DNA from: Erwinia tracheiphila
Lineage (GTDB): Bacteria; Pseudomonadota; Gammaproteobacteria; Enterobacterales; Enterobacteriaceae
DNA length: 64,000 bases
Reading direction: 5' to 3'
Assembly: GCF_021365465.1 (NCBI RefSeq)
Contig: NZ_CP089932.1
Span: 2,976,001-3,040,000 of the forward strand
In this document: positions 16,357-27,452 of the stretch, one piece after another
Numbering within the stretch: position 1 is the first letter of the stretch
How the letters are laid out: each line of letters opens with the position of its first letter
Notes under the pieces: generated by a model
Seen by the model: the letters and a program-made list of their open reading frames with translations, nothing else
Told to the model about the DNA's origin: nothing
Database searches by the model: none
Position numbers and translations under genes: made by a program

Positions 16357-18084
16357 ATGAAGATTTTACGCCCTTTTCTTGCGCTGTATCGCCGTCACTT
16401 TTGGCGTCTGACTTTGGGCGTAGTGCTGGCGATGATTACGTTGCTGGCCAGTATTGGGCTGCTCACCCTGTCAGGTTGGTTTCTGGCGGCTTCTTCACTT
16501 GCTGGCATGGCAGGGTTGTTCAGCTTCAACTACATGTTACCCGCAGCAGGCGTTCGTGGCGCAGCGATCGTTCGCACCGCTGCTCGTTATTTTGAGCGGT
16601 TAGTAAGCCATGATGCTACGTTCAGAGTACTTGAACATTTGCGGGTGTTTTCCTTCAGCAAACTTTTTCCCCTCTCTCCGGCGAAGCTGACAGACTTTCG
16701 CCGTACCGATCTGCTGAACAGGTTGGTTGCGGATGTCGACACCCTGGATCATCTTTACCTGCGCATCCTTTCCCCCTTCGTTTGCGCACTTATAGTAATC
16801 CTTGCGATAACAGCGGGGTTAAGTTTTCTGGACTGGCAATTAGCACTGTTGCTGGGGGGCATACTGACGTTAACTTTACTGTTGCTTCCCCTGCTTTTTT
16901 ATCGCCCGGGCCTTTCAGCAGGTCAGACGTTAACAGCCCTTCGGGCGCAGTACCGCGCACAGCTTACCGACTGGCTGCAAAGTCAGACGGAACTGAAATT
17001 GTATGGCGCAGCTCAACGCTTCAGAAATGATCTGCGGATGACCGAAGCAAAATGGCAGAATGTACAGCGCACACAAAGCAGTCTGACAGGTCTTTCACAG
17101 GCTTTATTGTTGTTGATTACTGGCACCAGCGTTGTGCTGGTTTTTTGGTTAAGCGCTGGTGGTATCGGGAATGAGACACACCCTGGGGCGCTAATTGCCC
17201 TTTTCGTTTTTTGCGCACTTGCCGCTTTTGAAGCAATTGCACCCGTCGGCGGCGCTTTCCTGCACCTCGGGCAGGTTATTGCTTCAGCAGAACGATTAAC
17301 ACAGATAATCAATCAGCCGCCCGCCGTTATTTTTCCCACCCGCCAGCAAGGCGGGGTGACTACGCCAGCGTTGAGTATACACAATGTCAATTTTTCTTAC
17401 CCAAATGGCCGAAGTGTGCTGAATGACGTTTCACTGGACGTGAGCGCCGGTGAACATATTGCTCTGCTGGGGCGAACGGGCTGTGGCAAATCCACGCTAT
17501 TGCAGCTGCTCACGCGCGCCTGGGATGTCGATAGCGGAGACATTGTTATTCATGGCCAGCCACTTAAAAAATGGGACGAAGCCTCGTTACGTAGCATGAC
17601 CAGTGTGGTGACGCAGCGCGTTTATCTTTTTAGTGGAACCCTGAGGCAAAACCTTTGCCTGGCCGCATCAGAAAGCAGCGATGAACAATTAACCGATGTG
17701 TTATATCAGGTTGGACTGGATGGATTACTTCTCGACGGTCAGGGATTGAACAACTGGCTTGGTGAAGGAGGTCGCCAGCTTTCAGGTGGCGAACTTCGTC
17801 GTTTGGGACTCGCTCGCGCTCTGCTGCACGGCGGTTCTTTGCTGTTGCTGGATGAACCCACTGAAGGCCTTGATGCTGAAACCGAGCGGCAGATTCTCAC
17901 CCTGCTGCATGAGGTGGCAAAAAATAAGACGTTGATCATGGTTACACATCGATTACGTGGGCTGGCGCATTTTGACCGGATTTGCGTTATGGAAGAGGGA
18001 TGCCTGGTTGAACAGGGCAAACATCATGATTTAATCGCAAAGCGCGGATGCTACTGGTATTCTCATCAACAATTTACGTTATAG
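16357..18084 (+). CDS. cydC: Cysteine/glutathione ABC transporter subunit CydC
   Basis: Partner of CydD in the inner-membrane thiol exporter. It is 575 aa (E. coli 573). The N-terminal membrane domain is followed by an ATPase domain with Walker [11 protein letters not shown] near residue 373, signature [15 protein letters not shown] and Walker [10 protein letters not shown]. It starts 3 bp after cydD. The aat start is 32 bp beyond the stop, so all three may be one transcript, as in E. coli. Confidence 0.97.
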   Translation: MKILRPFLALYRRHFWRLTLGVVLAMITLLASIGLLTLSGWFLAASSLAGMAGLFSFNYMLPAAGVRGAAIVRTAARYFERLVSHDATFRVLEHLRVFSFSKLFPLSPAKLTDFRRTDLLNRLVADVDTLDHLYLRILSPFVCALIVILAITAGLSFLDWQLALLLGGILTLTLLLLPLLFYRPGLSAGQTLTALRAQYRAQLTDWLQSQTELKLYGAAQRFRNDLRMTEAKWQNVQRTQSSLTGLSQALLLLITGTSVVLVFWLSAGGIGNETHPGALIALFVFCALAAFEAIAPVGGAFLHLGQVIASAERLTQIINQPPAVIFPTRQQGGVTTPALSIHNVNFSYPNGRSVLNDVSLDVSAGEHIALLGRTGCGKSTLLQLLTRAWDVDSGDIVIHGQPLKKWDEASLRSMTSVVTQRVYLFSGTLRQNLCLAASESSDEQLTDVLYQVGLDGLLLDGQGLNNWLGEGGRQLSGGELRRLGLARALLHGGSLLLLDEPTEGLDAETERQILTLLHEVAKNKTLIMVTHRLRGLAHFDRICVMEEGCLVEQGKHHDLIAKRGCYWYSHQQFTL

Positions 18085-18116
18085 TCAGAGGCCTCGGTGC
18101 GGAAGAGATTATTTTC

Positions 18117-18809
18117 ATGCGTCTGATCCAACTTTCCAGAGATTCACTCAGCTTTCCTCCGCCAGAAATGGCTCTGCGCGAACCTAACGGCCTGCTGGCA
18201 ATAGGGGGCGATCTCAGCCCTCCCCGTTTACTAAGTGCTTATTATCGTGGGATTTTCCCGTGGTTTTCAGCGCGCGATCCTATCCTGTGGTGGTCACCGG
18301 ATCCGCGCGCTGTACTTTACCCAGATAAATTTCATCTCAGCAGAAGCATGAAGCGTTTTCATCGGCATTCACCCTATCGCGTTACAATGAACCAAAACTT
18401 TTATGGTGTGCTTGAAGGCTGTGCCAGTGACCGCCAGGAAGGTACCTGGATCACTCACGAAGTTAAACGAGCATGGTTGAAACTATCAGAGGCCGGACAT
18501 GCACAGTCCATCGAAGTCTGGCTGGGAGATGAGATGGTTGGCGGCATGTACGGCATGGCTCTGGGGCTAATTTTCTGCGGTGAGTCAATGTTCAGCTACC
18601 GGGAAAATGCTTCAAAAACTGCACTGCACGTCTTCAGCCAATATTTCGCACAACAGGGCGGAAAATTGATCGATTGTCAGGTACTGAACCCACATACCGC
18701 CTCGCTGGGTGCGGAGGAGATAAGCAGATCTCATTATCTGAGGCTTGTGGAGGAAATGGCGCATCATCCTTTGGCCGAAAGCTGCTGGCAGCAACAGACG
18801 CTTTTTTGA
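18117..18809 (+). CDS. aat: Leucyl/phenylalanyl-tRNA--protein transferase
   Basis: Adds Leu or Phe from charged tRNA to N-terminal Arg/Lys of proteins, marking them for ClpS-ClpAP. It is 230 aa from ATG 18117 ([16 protein letters not shown]), which matches the family start; E. coli is 234 aa. A longer in-frame reading begins inside cydC and is not supported. Conserved stretches [20 protein letters not shown] and [20 protein letters not shown] are intact. Its pathway partners clpA and clpS lie 1-3 kb away on the other strand. Confidence 0.96.
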   Translation: MRLIQLSRDSLSFPPPEMALREPNGLLAIGGDLSPPRLLSAYYRGIFPWFSARDPILWWSPDPRAVLYPDKFHLSRSMKRFHRHSPYRVTMNQNFYGVLEGCASDRQEGTWITHEVKRAWLKLSEAGHAQSIEVWLGDEMVGGMYGMALGLIFCGESMFSYRENASKTALHVFSQYFAQQGGKLIDCQVLNPHTASLGAEEISRSHYLRLVEEMAHHPLAESCWQQQTLF

Positions 18810-19375
<566 letters not shown>

Positions 19376-19411
19376 ATCGCTTTTCTGCTGCTGGTTGGCG
19401 TAATACAGTAA

Positions 19412-19436
19412 AAAGGCCGCACGATGTGCAGCCTTT
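19412..19436. terminator. Bidirectional terminator between infA and clpA
   Basis: Inverted repeat AAAGGC-C-GCAC / GTGC-A-GCCTTT with one mismatch and loop GAT, A-rich on the left and T-rich on the right. It sits between the convergent infA and clpA stops and can serve both. Confidence 0.75.
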
Positions 19437-19459
19437 CAATTTATAAACATTCATTAAAA

Positions 19460-21736
19460 TTAATGAACTGTACCTTCAGTTTTACGCTTTTCAGCACTAA
19501 GGAAGTGGTAAGTCAGTTCATTTTTCGCCTTATCCAGTGCGACCGACACTGAACCACCGTCAACTAAAGAGCCAAACAGCAGCTCATTCGCAAGCGGTTT
19601 CTTAAGGTTTTCCTGGACGGTCCGCGCCATTGGACGAGCGCCCATGGCTTTGTCATAACCTTTCTCTGCCAGCCAGTCGCGGGCTTCATCGCTGACCTCC
19701 AGCGACACCCCCTTTGCATCAAGCTGCGCCTGCAATTCAACAATGAACTTATCAACAACCTGGTGGATAACCTCAAGATCAAGGTGTTTGAACCAGATTA
19801 TATTGTCGAGGCGATTGCGGAACTCTGGGGTAAAGATCTTTTTGATCTCTTCCATTGCATCGGTGCTGTTGTCCTGCTGAATTAACCCAATTGACTTACG
19901 CTCTGTTTCACGCACTCCCGCGTTGGTCGTCATCACCACCACCACATTGCGAAAATCAGCTTTACGGCCGTTGTTATCGGTCAACATACCATTATCCATA
20001 ACCTGCAGCAGGAGGTTGAAAACATCCGGGTGCGCTTTTTCGATCTCGTCAAGCAAGACCACCGCGTGAGGGTGCTTAATAACGGCATCGGTCAATAGCC
20101 CTCCCTGATCGAAACCAACGTAGCCAGGAGGAGCACCAATGAGTCGACTGACGGTATGTCGTTCCATATATTCAGACATATCAAAACGCAGTAGTTCAAT
20201 ACCCAGCGCCTTAGCCAGCTGTACGGTAACCTCCGTTTTACCGACGCCAGTAGGGCCAGCAAACAGAAAAGAACCCACCGGCTTACGATCCTGCCCTAAA
20301 CCTGCACGGCTCATCTTAATCGCTTCAGTCAAGGTTTCAATGGCATTGTCCTGACCAAATACCAGCATTTTAAGACGGTCGCCAAGCGTTCTCAGCGTGT
20401 CCCGATCAGTGGCGGAAACGCTTTTCTCAGGGATACGGGCGATACGGGCAACAACAGATTCAATGTCAGAGACATTAACCGTTTTCTTACGCTTACTTAC
20501 TGGTATCAGACGAGCACGGGCGCCCGCCTCATCGATGACATCAATTGCTTTATCAGGCAAATGACGGTCATTAATATATTTCACCGACAGTTCCACAGCG
20601 GCTCGTACGGCTTTAGCCGTATAACGGACTTCGTGATGGGTTTCATATTTTGGCTTAAGGCCGTTAATAATTTGTACCGTTTCATCCATTGAGGGCTCAG
20701 TAATATCGATTTTCTGAAAGCGACGTGCAAGCGCACGATCTTTTTCAAAAATATTGCTGAATTCCTGATAGGTGGTGGAACCCATCACGCGAATTTTTCC
20801 ACCAGACAGTAAAGGCTTGATCAGATTAGCCGCATCAACCTGACCACCTGAAGCGGCACCAGCACCGATAATCGTATGAATTTCATCAATAAACAGAATA
20901 CTGCTGTTATCCTGTTCAAGCTGTTTCAGTAGTGCTTTAAAGCGCTTCTCAAAATCACCACGATATTTAGTCCCGGCGAGTAATGAGCCGATATCCAGTG
21001 AGTAGATAGTTGCGTCCTTCATCACTTCAGGCACGTCGCCCTGCACAATCCGCCACGCCAAACCTTCTGCAATAGCAGTTTTACCGACGCCAGACTCCCC
21101 TACCAATAGCGGATTATTCTTACGACGGCGACACAATACCTGAACAGCGCGTTCGAGTTCTTTATCGCGCCCAATGAGCGGGTCAATTTCCCCTACGCGG
21201 GCAAGCTGATTAAGGTTGGTGGTGAAGTTCTCCATACGTTCCTCCCCGCCAGCCTGCTCTTCGTTTACCGGATTGTCAGATGACGCCGATGCGCCCGGTT
21301 CATCTTTACGCGTGCCATGTGAGATAAAATTCACCGCGTCGAGTCGGCTGATTTCATATTTACGCAGTAAATAGGCTGCCTGAGATTCCTGTTCACTAAA
21401 AATAGCGACCAGCACGTTGGCACCCGCAACTTCGCTGCGTCCGGAGGATTGCACATGAAAGACCGCGCGTTGCAATACACGTTGGAAACTGAGCGTTGGC
21501 TGCGTGTCTCGTTCTTCAGCACTGACCGGTAAAACCGGGGTAGTTTGTTCAATGAAGGCTTCAAGCTCCTGCCGGAGAGCCACGATATCAACGTTACAGG
21601 CTTCCAGCGTCTCTCTGGCTGACGAGTTACTGAGCAGAGCCAGCAATAGATGCTCGACGGTCATAAACTCATGACGGTGCTCGCGCGCTCTGGCGAAAGT
21701 CATGTTTAAACTGAGTTCCAGTTCTTGATTGAGCAT
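19460..21736 (-). CDS. clpA: ATP-dependent Clp protease ATP-binding subunit ClpA
   Basis: Hexameric AAA+ unfoldase that feeds substrates to ClpP. It is 758 aa from ATG 21736 ([20 protein letters not shown]), the E. coli length; five further in-frame codons upstream are not needed. The N-domain (1-145) binds ClpS. AAA module D1 has Walker A GESGVGKT and D2 has GPTGVGKT. The ClpP-docking IGL loop is visible as [10 protein letters not shown]. clpS lies 28 bp upstream and is co-transcribed. Confidence 0.98.
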   Translation of the reverse strand: MLNQELELSLNMTFARAREHRHEFMTVEHLLLALLSNSSARETLEACNVDIVALRQELEAFIEQTTPVLPVSAEERDTQPTLSFQRVLQRAVFHVQSSGRSEVAGANVLVAIFSEQESQAAYLLRKYEISRLDAVNFISHGTRKDEPGASASSDNPVNEEQAGGEERMENFTTNLNQLARVGEIDPLIGRDKELERAVQVLCRRRKNNPLLVGESGVGKTAIAEGLAWRIVQGDVPEVMKDATIYSLDIGSLLAGTKYRGDFEKRFKALLKQLEQDNSSILFIDEIHTIIGAGAASGGQVDAANLIKPLLSGGKIRVMGSTTYQEFSNIFEKDRALARRFQKIDITEPSMDETVQIINGLKPKYETHHEVRYTAKAVRAAVELSVKYINDRHLPDKAIDVIDEAGARARLIPVSKRKKTVNVSDIESVVARIARIPEKSVSATDRDTLRTLGDRLKMLVFGQDNAIETLTEAIKMSRAGLGQDRKPVGSFLFAGPTGVGKTEVTVQLAKALGIELLRFDMSEYMERHTVSRLIGAPPGYVGFDQGGLLTDAVIKHPHAVVLLDEIEKAHPDVFNLLLQVMDNGMLTDNNGRKADFRNVVVVMTTNAGVRETERKSIGLIQQDNSTDAMEEIKKIFTPEFRNRLDNIIWFKHLDLEVIHQVVDKFIVELQAQLDAKGVSLEVSDEARDWLAEKGYDKAMGARPMARTVQENLKKPLANELLFGSLVDGGSVSVALDKAKNELTYHFLSAEKRKTEGTVH

Positions 21737-21764
21737 AGGCACCTCCCCCAATAGATCGCCTTAA

Positions 21765-22085
21765 TCAGGCTTTTTCCAGCGTACACAGCAACGGATGCTC
21801 GTTCTCCCTGGCGTACTTATTTACATGAGCGACTTTGGTTTCTGCCACTTCCATAGTAAAAACCCCGCAAATCGCCTTTCCCTGGTAATGGACCGCAAGC
21901 ATCAGTTTCGTTGCACGTTCAACATCATAAGAAAAGAACTTTTGCAATACGTCAATAACAAATTCCATAGGCGTATAATCGTCATTGTTCAAAATAACTT
22001 TATACATCGAAGGCGGCTTCAGCTCTTCGTGAATCTTGTTGTCTGCAATCTGTTCAAAATTAAGCCAATCGCCAGTTTTTCCCAT
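21765..22085 (-). CDS. clpS: ClpAP adaptor ClpS
   Basis: N-recognin adaptor that delivers N-degron substrates to ClpA. It is 106 aa, as in E. coli. The conserved core [19 protein letters not shown], with the NDDYTPM substrate pocket, begins at about residue 29. The C-terminal [16 protein letters not shown] is unchanged. Divergent from the (broken) cspD gene, the usual layout. Confidence 0.98.
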   Translation of the reverse strand: MGKTGDWLNFEQIADNKIHEELKPPSMYKVILNNDDYTPMEFVIDVLQKFFSYDVERATKLMLAVHYQGKAICGVFTMEVAETKVAHVNKYARENEHPLLCTLEKA

Positions 22086-22407
22086 AACTATCCACTGTAA
22101 AACGTTGCTTGATTACGCCAGATTTATTTCATTCAGCAACCAGTTTAGCACGCCACGTATACCCGGCGACGTTGAAGGATTGCTTCCGCAGATTACTTGC
22201 ATGCGACTCTCATCACAAAACTTTCAATAGCATTAACTGCTTCAAATTTTGATGATTTAATCCCGGCCCTGAAGTCCCAATTGCTTGACGCATTGTCCTG
22301 TTTCTCTACAATACTGGCTTGGTCTGTGTATATTTTAACCAGCCCTGACGCATCTACCTCATTCACCTCACTCAATTGAACGTCATCGCGAGGGATCCAG
22401 CCGTTGT

Positions 22408-22637
22408 ATGGAGACAGGTACAGTTAAATGGTTCAACAACGCCAAAGGTTTTGGTTTCATCTGTCCGGTTGGAGGTGGCGATAATATTTTCGCGTACTAT
22501 TCAACTATTCAAGATGGATGGATACAGGGCGCTAAAGGCCGGGCAGCAAGTCCAGTTCAATGTGCACCAGGGTGCGAAAGGCAATCATGCCAGCCTTATC
22601 GTCCTCTGTGGAATCCGTGATGGAAACCTGCGCCTGA
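22408..22637 (+). pseudogene. cspD: cspD, frameshifted cold-shock-like protein
   Basis: CspD is a stationary-phase single-stranded-DNA-binding inhibitor of replication. The start ([20 protein letters not shown]) is well conserved. Around 22514 one extra A (CAAGATGG instead of CAGATGG) shifts the frame; homology resumes in the next frame as [20 protein letters not shown]. Near 22600 a second extra base (GTCCTCTGTGG) is needed to reach an ordinary C-terminus at the TGA 22635-22637. The nucleic-acid-binding FAHYS motif is also altered to FAYYS. Without both corrections only about 36 native residues would be made. Assembly error is possible, but similar indels recur throughout the window. Confidence 0.85.
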
Positions 22638-22666
22638 CCTTTTCTCATTCTGAACAATCCTTGTGT

Positions 22667-22696
22667 AAAATGCCAGTCACCTCCGCTGGCATTTTT
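22667..22696 (+). terminator. Terminator after cspD
   Basis: Perfect 10-bp stem AAAATGCCAG/CTGGCATTTT with a 9-nt loop followed by further T residues, about 30 bp after the cspD pseudogene. Confidence 0.9.
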
Positions 22697-23675
22697 TAGC
22701 GATACAAATCAAATTGGGACAGGTAACCGATTTTCAAGCATAGTTTGGCTTTATCCTGAAACATACTCTTTGGGCTTTCTGTTTCACTTCGGGCCGATGT
22801 CCGTGATTACCTGCTGAAATATGAACCGCTGCCAGAAACGAAGATAGCAACAAAGCAGCGTATTATTGCCTTAATCAGCAAGAGTACCGGTTACCTCTTC
22901 CGAACGGTTGAATATCATCCTGCTCTCGCAGGCAGGCTACGTTTAAGAAATATTATCTTCTAAAACAGTCTGATAATATATTGAGCCAGATAGCTTCCGT
23001 TATTCTGCCTGGGGTGGGAGTAACTCTGAAATTACCTGACTATCCTGGATATCGCCTGCTAACGATTGCCCGTTCAGTTTCGCGGGTAAACAGACAGGTA
23101 CTCGAGTGACGTTGTGCCTGCACAAATCCTGCATCCCTGCCCGGCATCCAACTCATTGTGAAAAATTATCTTGCATGCTTATTTTTTGGCAATCTACTAT
23201 GCTGGAAAAGTAGAGTAACAGCAGCCTTTCGACAAGAAGTGACCTGAACAAAAAAACAACATTCAAAAAAAGCGATGCCAGCAGCAATAAAAGGCACATC
23301 GACAGCGCGCTTAAACGGCAAAACCACATCCGCTTACCCTCATCATATCACTGCCCCCTCCCACGATTTATCGTACCCACCAGCTGTTAGCACCTGGCAC
23401 ACGGCTCTTTAAGCGCTCAGATAAAGCATTTTTTATATGGTGCTGCAACGGCAGAAGTTCAGGTGTAGCAACAAAATTTTCGCTGTGCATATCGCCTCGC
23501 GGGCTGAAACGTCATGGTACTCAACAATCGACCACCCTTAACGTAAAAGAAATGAGCAGATATTACATGGCATTTTTCTTGTTTATTGCTCTCAATACAT
23601 CCAGCCCTTATGGTCAATCAGAGCAGTTATGCTTTATGCTAAAAAATGCCATCCAGAAACAATAAGGAAATCAAG
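22697..23675. other. 979-bp region without a recognisable gene; eroded coding remnants
   Basis: In E. coli macA and macB precede cspD; nothing resembling either survives here. Two unrelated-looking open stretches remain on the plus strand. One is 22760-22963 (67 codons, no good start, containing LLKYEPLPETKIATKQR). The other, 22969-23109, contains ILPGVGVTLKLPDYPGYR. They are in different frames and may be pieces of one dead gene. I do not recognise the family. The remainder shows only short random frames. Confidence 0.4.
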
Positions 23676-24253
23676 ATGAAATATCAGGTAATTGCCCTGC
23701 TGGCCCCCCTTTTATTGGTGAGCGCCTGTACATCGGTGCAACCGGCCTATATCGGTGCAACCGGCCTATATCGGTGCAACCGGCCTATAAGGACACCGGT
23801 ACGCGCACCGGACCATGTGTTAGTGGTGGCCCGGATTCTGTCGCACAGCAGTTCTACGATCTGCGAACTGAACATCCAGCCCAGGGCTTACCGGACGCAC
23901 AGCACCTAGCAACCTATCGTCCTTATTTCAGCGACAGGTTATATCAAACGTTATTAAAAGCAGGTAGCGATACGAAAAAAGAAGCTTCCCTGATGCGTGG
24001 CGATCTGTTCTCCAGTCTGGCTGACGGTCCTTCTTCCGCACGCGTGGCCGATGCATCCACTATTCCAAACAGCGATGCCCGAAATATTCCGCTGCGTGTT
24101 ACCCTGAGTCGCGAAGGTGATAAATCGCAGAAGTGGCAGGATGAAGTGCTGCTGGTACGTGAAGGCACCTGCTCGACAATTGATGATATTCGCTATCTCA
24201 GCCCGGCGCCGCATCTTGACGGTGGTTCCCTTAGCCAGCGTTTGCTGAAATAA
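23676..24253 (+). pseudogene. ybjP: ybjP lipoprotein gene, out of frame through a tandem repeat
   Basis: YbjP is a predicted outer-membrane lipoprotein of unknown role lying next to the art operon. The signal peptide starts at ATG 23676 (MKYQVIALLAPLLLVSAC), with a good lipobox ending in Cys19. Three perfect copies of a 19-bp unit (23733-23789) then add 38 bp relative to the single copy expected, shifting the frame. The YbjP homology continues in another frame from PAYKDTGTRTGPCVSGGPD to the stop at 24253. Apart from this repeat the gene looks complete, with DDIRYLSPAPH matching the family near its end. Confidence 0.88.
23733..23789 (+). repeat. Three perfect tandem copies of a 19-bp unit inside ybjP
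   Basis: The unit TCGGTGCAACCGGCCTATA occurs at 23733-23751, 23752-23770 and 23771-23789 without mismatch. One copy encodes SVQPAY in frame with the rest of ybjP. Because 19 is not divisible by three, one or four copies keep the gene in frame, while two or three do not. Confidence 0.97.
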
Positions 24254-24454
24254 ATATCTGGCTGCTGCCCTTATATCGGGTATGCAGCCCCCTGTAATCC
24301 TTTTGTGTACAGGATCACCCCACCTCAGGTGGCATAATATTGTGCTAGCATTTAGCTTTCGCACAACGCTTTCACGAATTTATCAGGGGAACATTGCATA
24401 ATCATGCCGTCAAGGCTAAGATCCGCAGCATCAATTGCTATTCATTTTTCACGC

Positions 24455-25183
24455 ATGAGTATTCAACTTAACGATATTAACTGCTTTTACGGTGCCCACC
24501 AGGCACTGTTCGACATTCAACTTACTTGCCCTGAGGGCGAGACGCTTGTGCTGCTTGGCCCAAGCGGTGCCGGTAAAAGTTCACTTCTTCGGGTGCTCAA
24601 TCTCTTGGAAATGCCGCGTTCCGGGACGCTGGCGATTGCGGGTCATCATTTTGATTTCAGTAAAACGCCTTCCGATAACGCCATTCGCGAACTTCGGCAG
24701 AATGTCGGCATGGTTTTTCAGCAATACAATCTCTGGCCTCATCTGACAGTGAAACAAAATCTGATCGAAGCCCCCTGTCGTGTACTGGGAATAAGCAAAG
24801 ATGTTGCCCATGCCCGTGCAGATAAGCTGCTGGAACGCCTGCGCCTGACCAAATTTGGCGATCGCTTTCCACTGCATCTTTCCGGGGGGCAGCAGCAGCG
24901 CGTGGCGATTGCCCGTGCGCTAATGATGGAGCCTGCCGTGTTGTTGTTTGACGAACCGACTGCCGCTCTCGATCCAGAGATAACCGCTCAGGTTGTTTCC
25001 ATCATTCAGGAACTTGCCGAAACCCGAATTACTCAGGTAATCGTCACCCATGAAGTTGAAGTGGCGCGTAAAACCGCCAGTCGCGTGGTTTATATGGAAA
25101 ATGGCTTCGTGGTCGAACAGGGTGATGCCAGCCGATTTACACAGCCGCAAACGGATGCGTTTGCACACTATCTGTCCCACTAA
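24455..25183 (+). CDS. artP: Arginine ABC transporter ATP-binding protein ArtP
   Basis: ATPase of the high-affinity arginine importer. It is 242 aa from ATG 24455 ([19 protein letters not shown]), the E. coli start and length; the 17 further upstream codons have no homology. Walker A is [10 protein letters not shown] near residue 36, Q-loop FQQYNLWP, signature [15 protein letters not shown] and Walker [15 protein letters not shown]. The stop overlaps the region of the artI start by one base pattern (TAATG), and artI, artQ and artM follow in one operon. Confidence 0.97.
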   Translation: MSIQLNDINCFYGAHQALFDIQLTCPEGETLVLLGPSGAGKSSLLRVLNLLEMPRSGTLAIAGHHFDFSKTPSDNAIRELRQNVGMVFQQYNLWPHLTVKQNLIEAPCRVLGISKDVAHARADKLLERLRLTKFGDRFPLHLSGGQQQRVAIARALMMEPAVLLFDEPTAALDPEITAQVVSIIQELAETRITQVIVTHEVEVARKTASRVVYMENGFVVEQGDASRFTQPQTDAFAHYLSH

Positions 25184-25197
25184 TGCAGGACACTATG

Positions 25198-25929
25198 ATG
25201 AAAAAAGCCTTACTCGCCGGACTACTCGCAAGTTTAAGCCTGAGCGTCAGCGCTGCACAAGCCCTACGTTTTGCCACCGAGGCTTCTTATCCTCCATTTG
25301 AATTTGTTGGTACGGATAACAAAATTCAGGGGTTTGATGTTGATCTGGCCAATGCACTTTGCCGTGAAATGAACGCAACCTGTACCTTTTCCAACCAGGC
25401 CTTTGACAGCCTGATCCCCAGCCTGAAATTCCGACGCTTCGATGCAGTTATGGCGGGTATGGACATCACCCCCGAGCGCGAAAAGCAGGTGCTTTTCACC
25501 AAAGCCTATTACGACAACTCGGCGCTGTTTATTGCCCAGAAAGGTAAAGTTGCCTCGGTTGAAGCATTAAAAGATAAACGTGTTGGTGTGCAAAATGGCA
25601 CTACTCATCAGAAATACCTGTCCGAAAAAATGACCGGTATTAAAACCGTTCCTTATGACAGCTATCAGAATGCAATTCTCGATCTGAAAAACGGGCGTAT
25701 TGATGCCGTCTTTGGTGACACTGCCGTGGTAAATGAATGGCTGAAGCAAAACGCCAACCTTGCGCCTGTGGGTGAAAAAGTGACGGACAAAGCCTACTTC
25801 GGCACTGGTTTGGGTCTTGCCGTGCGCCAGGGCAACAGTGAGTTACAAAATCAGTTCAATAACGCGTTGGATAAGGTGAAGGCAGATGGCACCTGGAAAA
25901 CAATCTATGACAAATGGTTCCAGCAGTAA
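25198..25929 (+). CDS. artI: Arginine-binding periplasmic protein ArtI
   Basis: Periplasmic solute-binding protein (family 3) of the Art importer. It is 243 aa from ATG 25198 with signal peptide [19 protein letters not shown]; five in-frame codons upstream are an alternative. The conserved binding-fold segments FATEASYPPFEF, AGMDITPEREKQV and GRIDAVFGDTAVV are intact. It lies between artP and artQ. Confidence 0.96.
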   Translation: MKKALLAGLLASLSLSVSAAQALRFATEASYPPFEFVGTDNKIQGFDVDLANALCREMNATCTFSNQAFDSLIPSLKFRRFDAVMAGMDITPEREKQVLFTKAYYDNSALFIAQKGKVASVEALKDKRVGVQNGTTHQKYLSEKMTGIKTVPYDSYQNAILDLKNGRIDAVFGDTAVVNEWLKQNANLAPVGEKVTDKAYFGTGLGLAVRQGNSELQNQFNNALDKVKADGTWKTIYDKWFQQ

Positions 25930-25936
25930 TTTCTGA

Positions 25937-26659
25937 ATGAACGAACTTTATCCTCTCTTAAGCGCCGCCAGCATCACCGTCTGCCTTGCCGTTGCCTCCC
26001 TGGTGGTGGGGCTGACGCTGGCAATAACGTTTGCTGCCTGGGAATCGGTACGCTGGCGTCCTGTGGCGTGGGCTGGCACAGGCATGGTTACCCTGTTTCG
26101 CGGACTGCCAGAAATTTTGGTGGTTCTGTTTGTCTATTTTGGTGCCTCGCAACTTTTGCTCACGCTTTCTGACGGCTTCACCCTCAACCTGTGGCTGGTC
26201 AAAATACCGGTACAGGTAACCATTGAAAACTTTGACGTCAGCCCGTTTCTTTGCGGCGTCATTGCCCTGTCGATTCTCTATGCCTCTTATGCCTCACAAA
26301 CTCTGCGTGGCGCACTCAAGGCCGTATCGGTGGGCCAGTGGGAATCCGGCCAGGCATTGGGCATGAAAACCCCGGCCATTTTTTTTCGCCTGATTTTACC
26401 GCAAATGTGGCGTCATGCCCTCCCCGGTCTGGGCAATCAGTGGCTGGTTTTGCTTAAAGATACCGCGCTGGTCTCGCTGATCAGCGTCAATGACATTATG
26501 CTGCAGACGAAAAGTATTGCGACACGCACTCAGGAACCTTTCACCTGGTATATGATTGCTGCAGCTATCTATCTGCTTATTACCCTGTTGAGTCAGCAGA
26601 TCCTTAAGTGGTTCGACGCACGTGCCACCCGATTCGAGCGGAAGAGTAACAAATGCTGA
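25937..26659 (+). CDS. artQ: Arginine ABC transporter permease ArtQ
   Basis: Inner-membrane permease of the Art importer (HisM/HisQ family). It is 240 aa (E. coli 238). About five membrane helices are visible, with the permease EAA-type loop [20 protein letters not shown] around residue 140. It starts 7 bp after artI and overlaps artM by 7 bp, suggesting translational coupling. Confidence 0.96.
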   Translation: MNELYPLLSAASITVCLAVASLVVGLTLAITFAAWESVRWRPVAWAGTGMVTLFRGLPEILVVLFVYFGASQLLLTLSDGFTLNLWLVKIPVQVTIENFDVSPFLCGVIALSILYASYASQTLRGALKAVSVGQWESGQALGMKTPAIFFRLILPQMWRHALPGLGNQWLVLLKDTALVSLISVNDIMLQTKSIATRTQEPFTWYMIAAAIYLLITLLSQQILKWFDARATRFERKSNKC

Positions 26660-27321
26660 GTTACTTACCTGAACTCCTGAAAGGACTGCACACCAGCCTG
26701 ACGCTTACCGCTGCGGCTCTGCTTCTGGCATTGCTGCTGTCTCTGATCTTTACTGTCATCCTGGCTTTGCGAATTCCGGTATTGCGACTGGTAGTGCGGG
26801 GTTATATTACGCTGTTTACCGGGACGCCACTGCTGGTACAAATCTTCCTGATTTACTATGGTCCGGGACAATTTCCTGCTATTCAGGCCGTGCCCTGGCT
26901 GTGGCATATTCTCTCTCAGCCGTGGCTTTGCGCACTGCTGGCATTATCATTGAACAGTGCCGCCTACACCACACAACTGTTTCACGGTGCAGTAAAGGCT
27001 ATCCCTGCGGGACAATGGCAGTCCTGTGCCGCACTTGGCATGAATAACCTAAGCACTCTGCGCATTTTGCTGCCTTTCGCTTTCAGACGCGCCCTTTCAT
27101 CCTATTCCAATGAAGTCGTACTGGTTTTTAAAAGTACATCGCTGGCTTACACCATTACTTTGATGGAAGTAATGGGCTATGGCCAGATGCTTTACGGCAG
27201 AACCTATGACGTGACGATTTTTGCCACCGCCGGTCTGATCTACCTTTGTGTTAACGGTTTGCTTACTTTGTTAATGCGTCTGATTGAACGTCGTGCTCTG
27301 GCCTTCGAACGCCGTAGCTGA
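26653..27321 (+). CDS. artM: Arginine ABC transporter permease ArtM
   Basis: Second permease subunit of the Art importer. It is 222 aa, the same as E. coli. The EAA-type loop [20 protein letters not shown] is visible in the middle. It overlaps artQ and is followed by an inverted repeat and then the broken artJ. Confidence 0.96.
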   Translation: MLSYLPELLKGLHTSLTLTAAALLLALLLSLIFTVILALRIPVLRLVVRGYITLFTGTPLLVQIFLIYYGPGQFPAIQAVPWLWHILSQPWLCALLALSLNSAAYTTQLFHGAVKAIPAGQWQSCAALGMNNLSTLRILLPFAFRRALSSYSNEVVLVFKSTSLAYTITLMEVMGYGQMLYGRTYDVTIFATAGLIYLCVNGLLTLLMRLIERRALAFERRS

Positions 27322-27328
27322 TTTATTC

Positions 27329-27350
27329 CCGGTGGTGAAAGCACCACCGG
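27329..27350 (+). other. Hairpin between artM and artJ
   Basis: Perfect 9-bp inverted repeat CCGGTGGTG-AAAG-CACCACCGG. There is no T-tract after it, so it may stabilise the artPIQM message or act as a weak terminator rather than be a full intrinsic terminator. Confidence 0.6.
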
Positions 27351-27452
27351 TATATCCCGGAAACAGCCCTTCTTTTGTGGTTAATCAGCGAATAGCCTGA
27401 TAACCTTGACTGTCATAATGTCCTCGCCGATTAATCGCAAGGACGATAAGTA

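Noticed and set aside
24404..24454. Longer artP start with 17 extra codons
   Set aside because: The extension has no homology, and the ATG at 24455 gives the exact family N-terminus and length.
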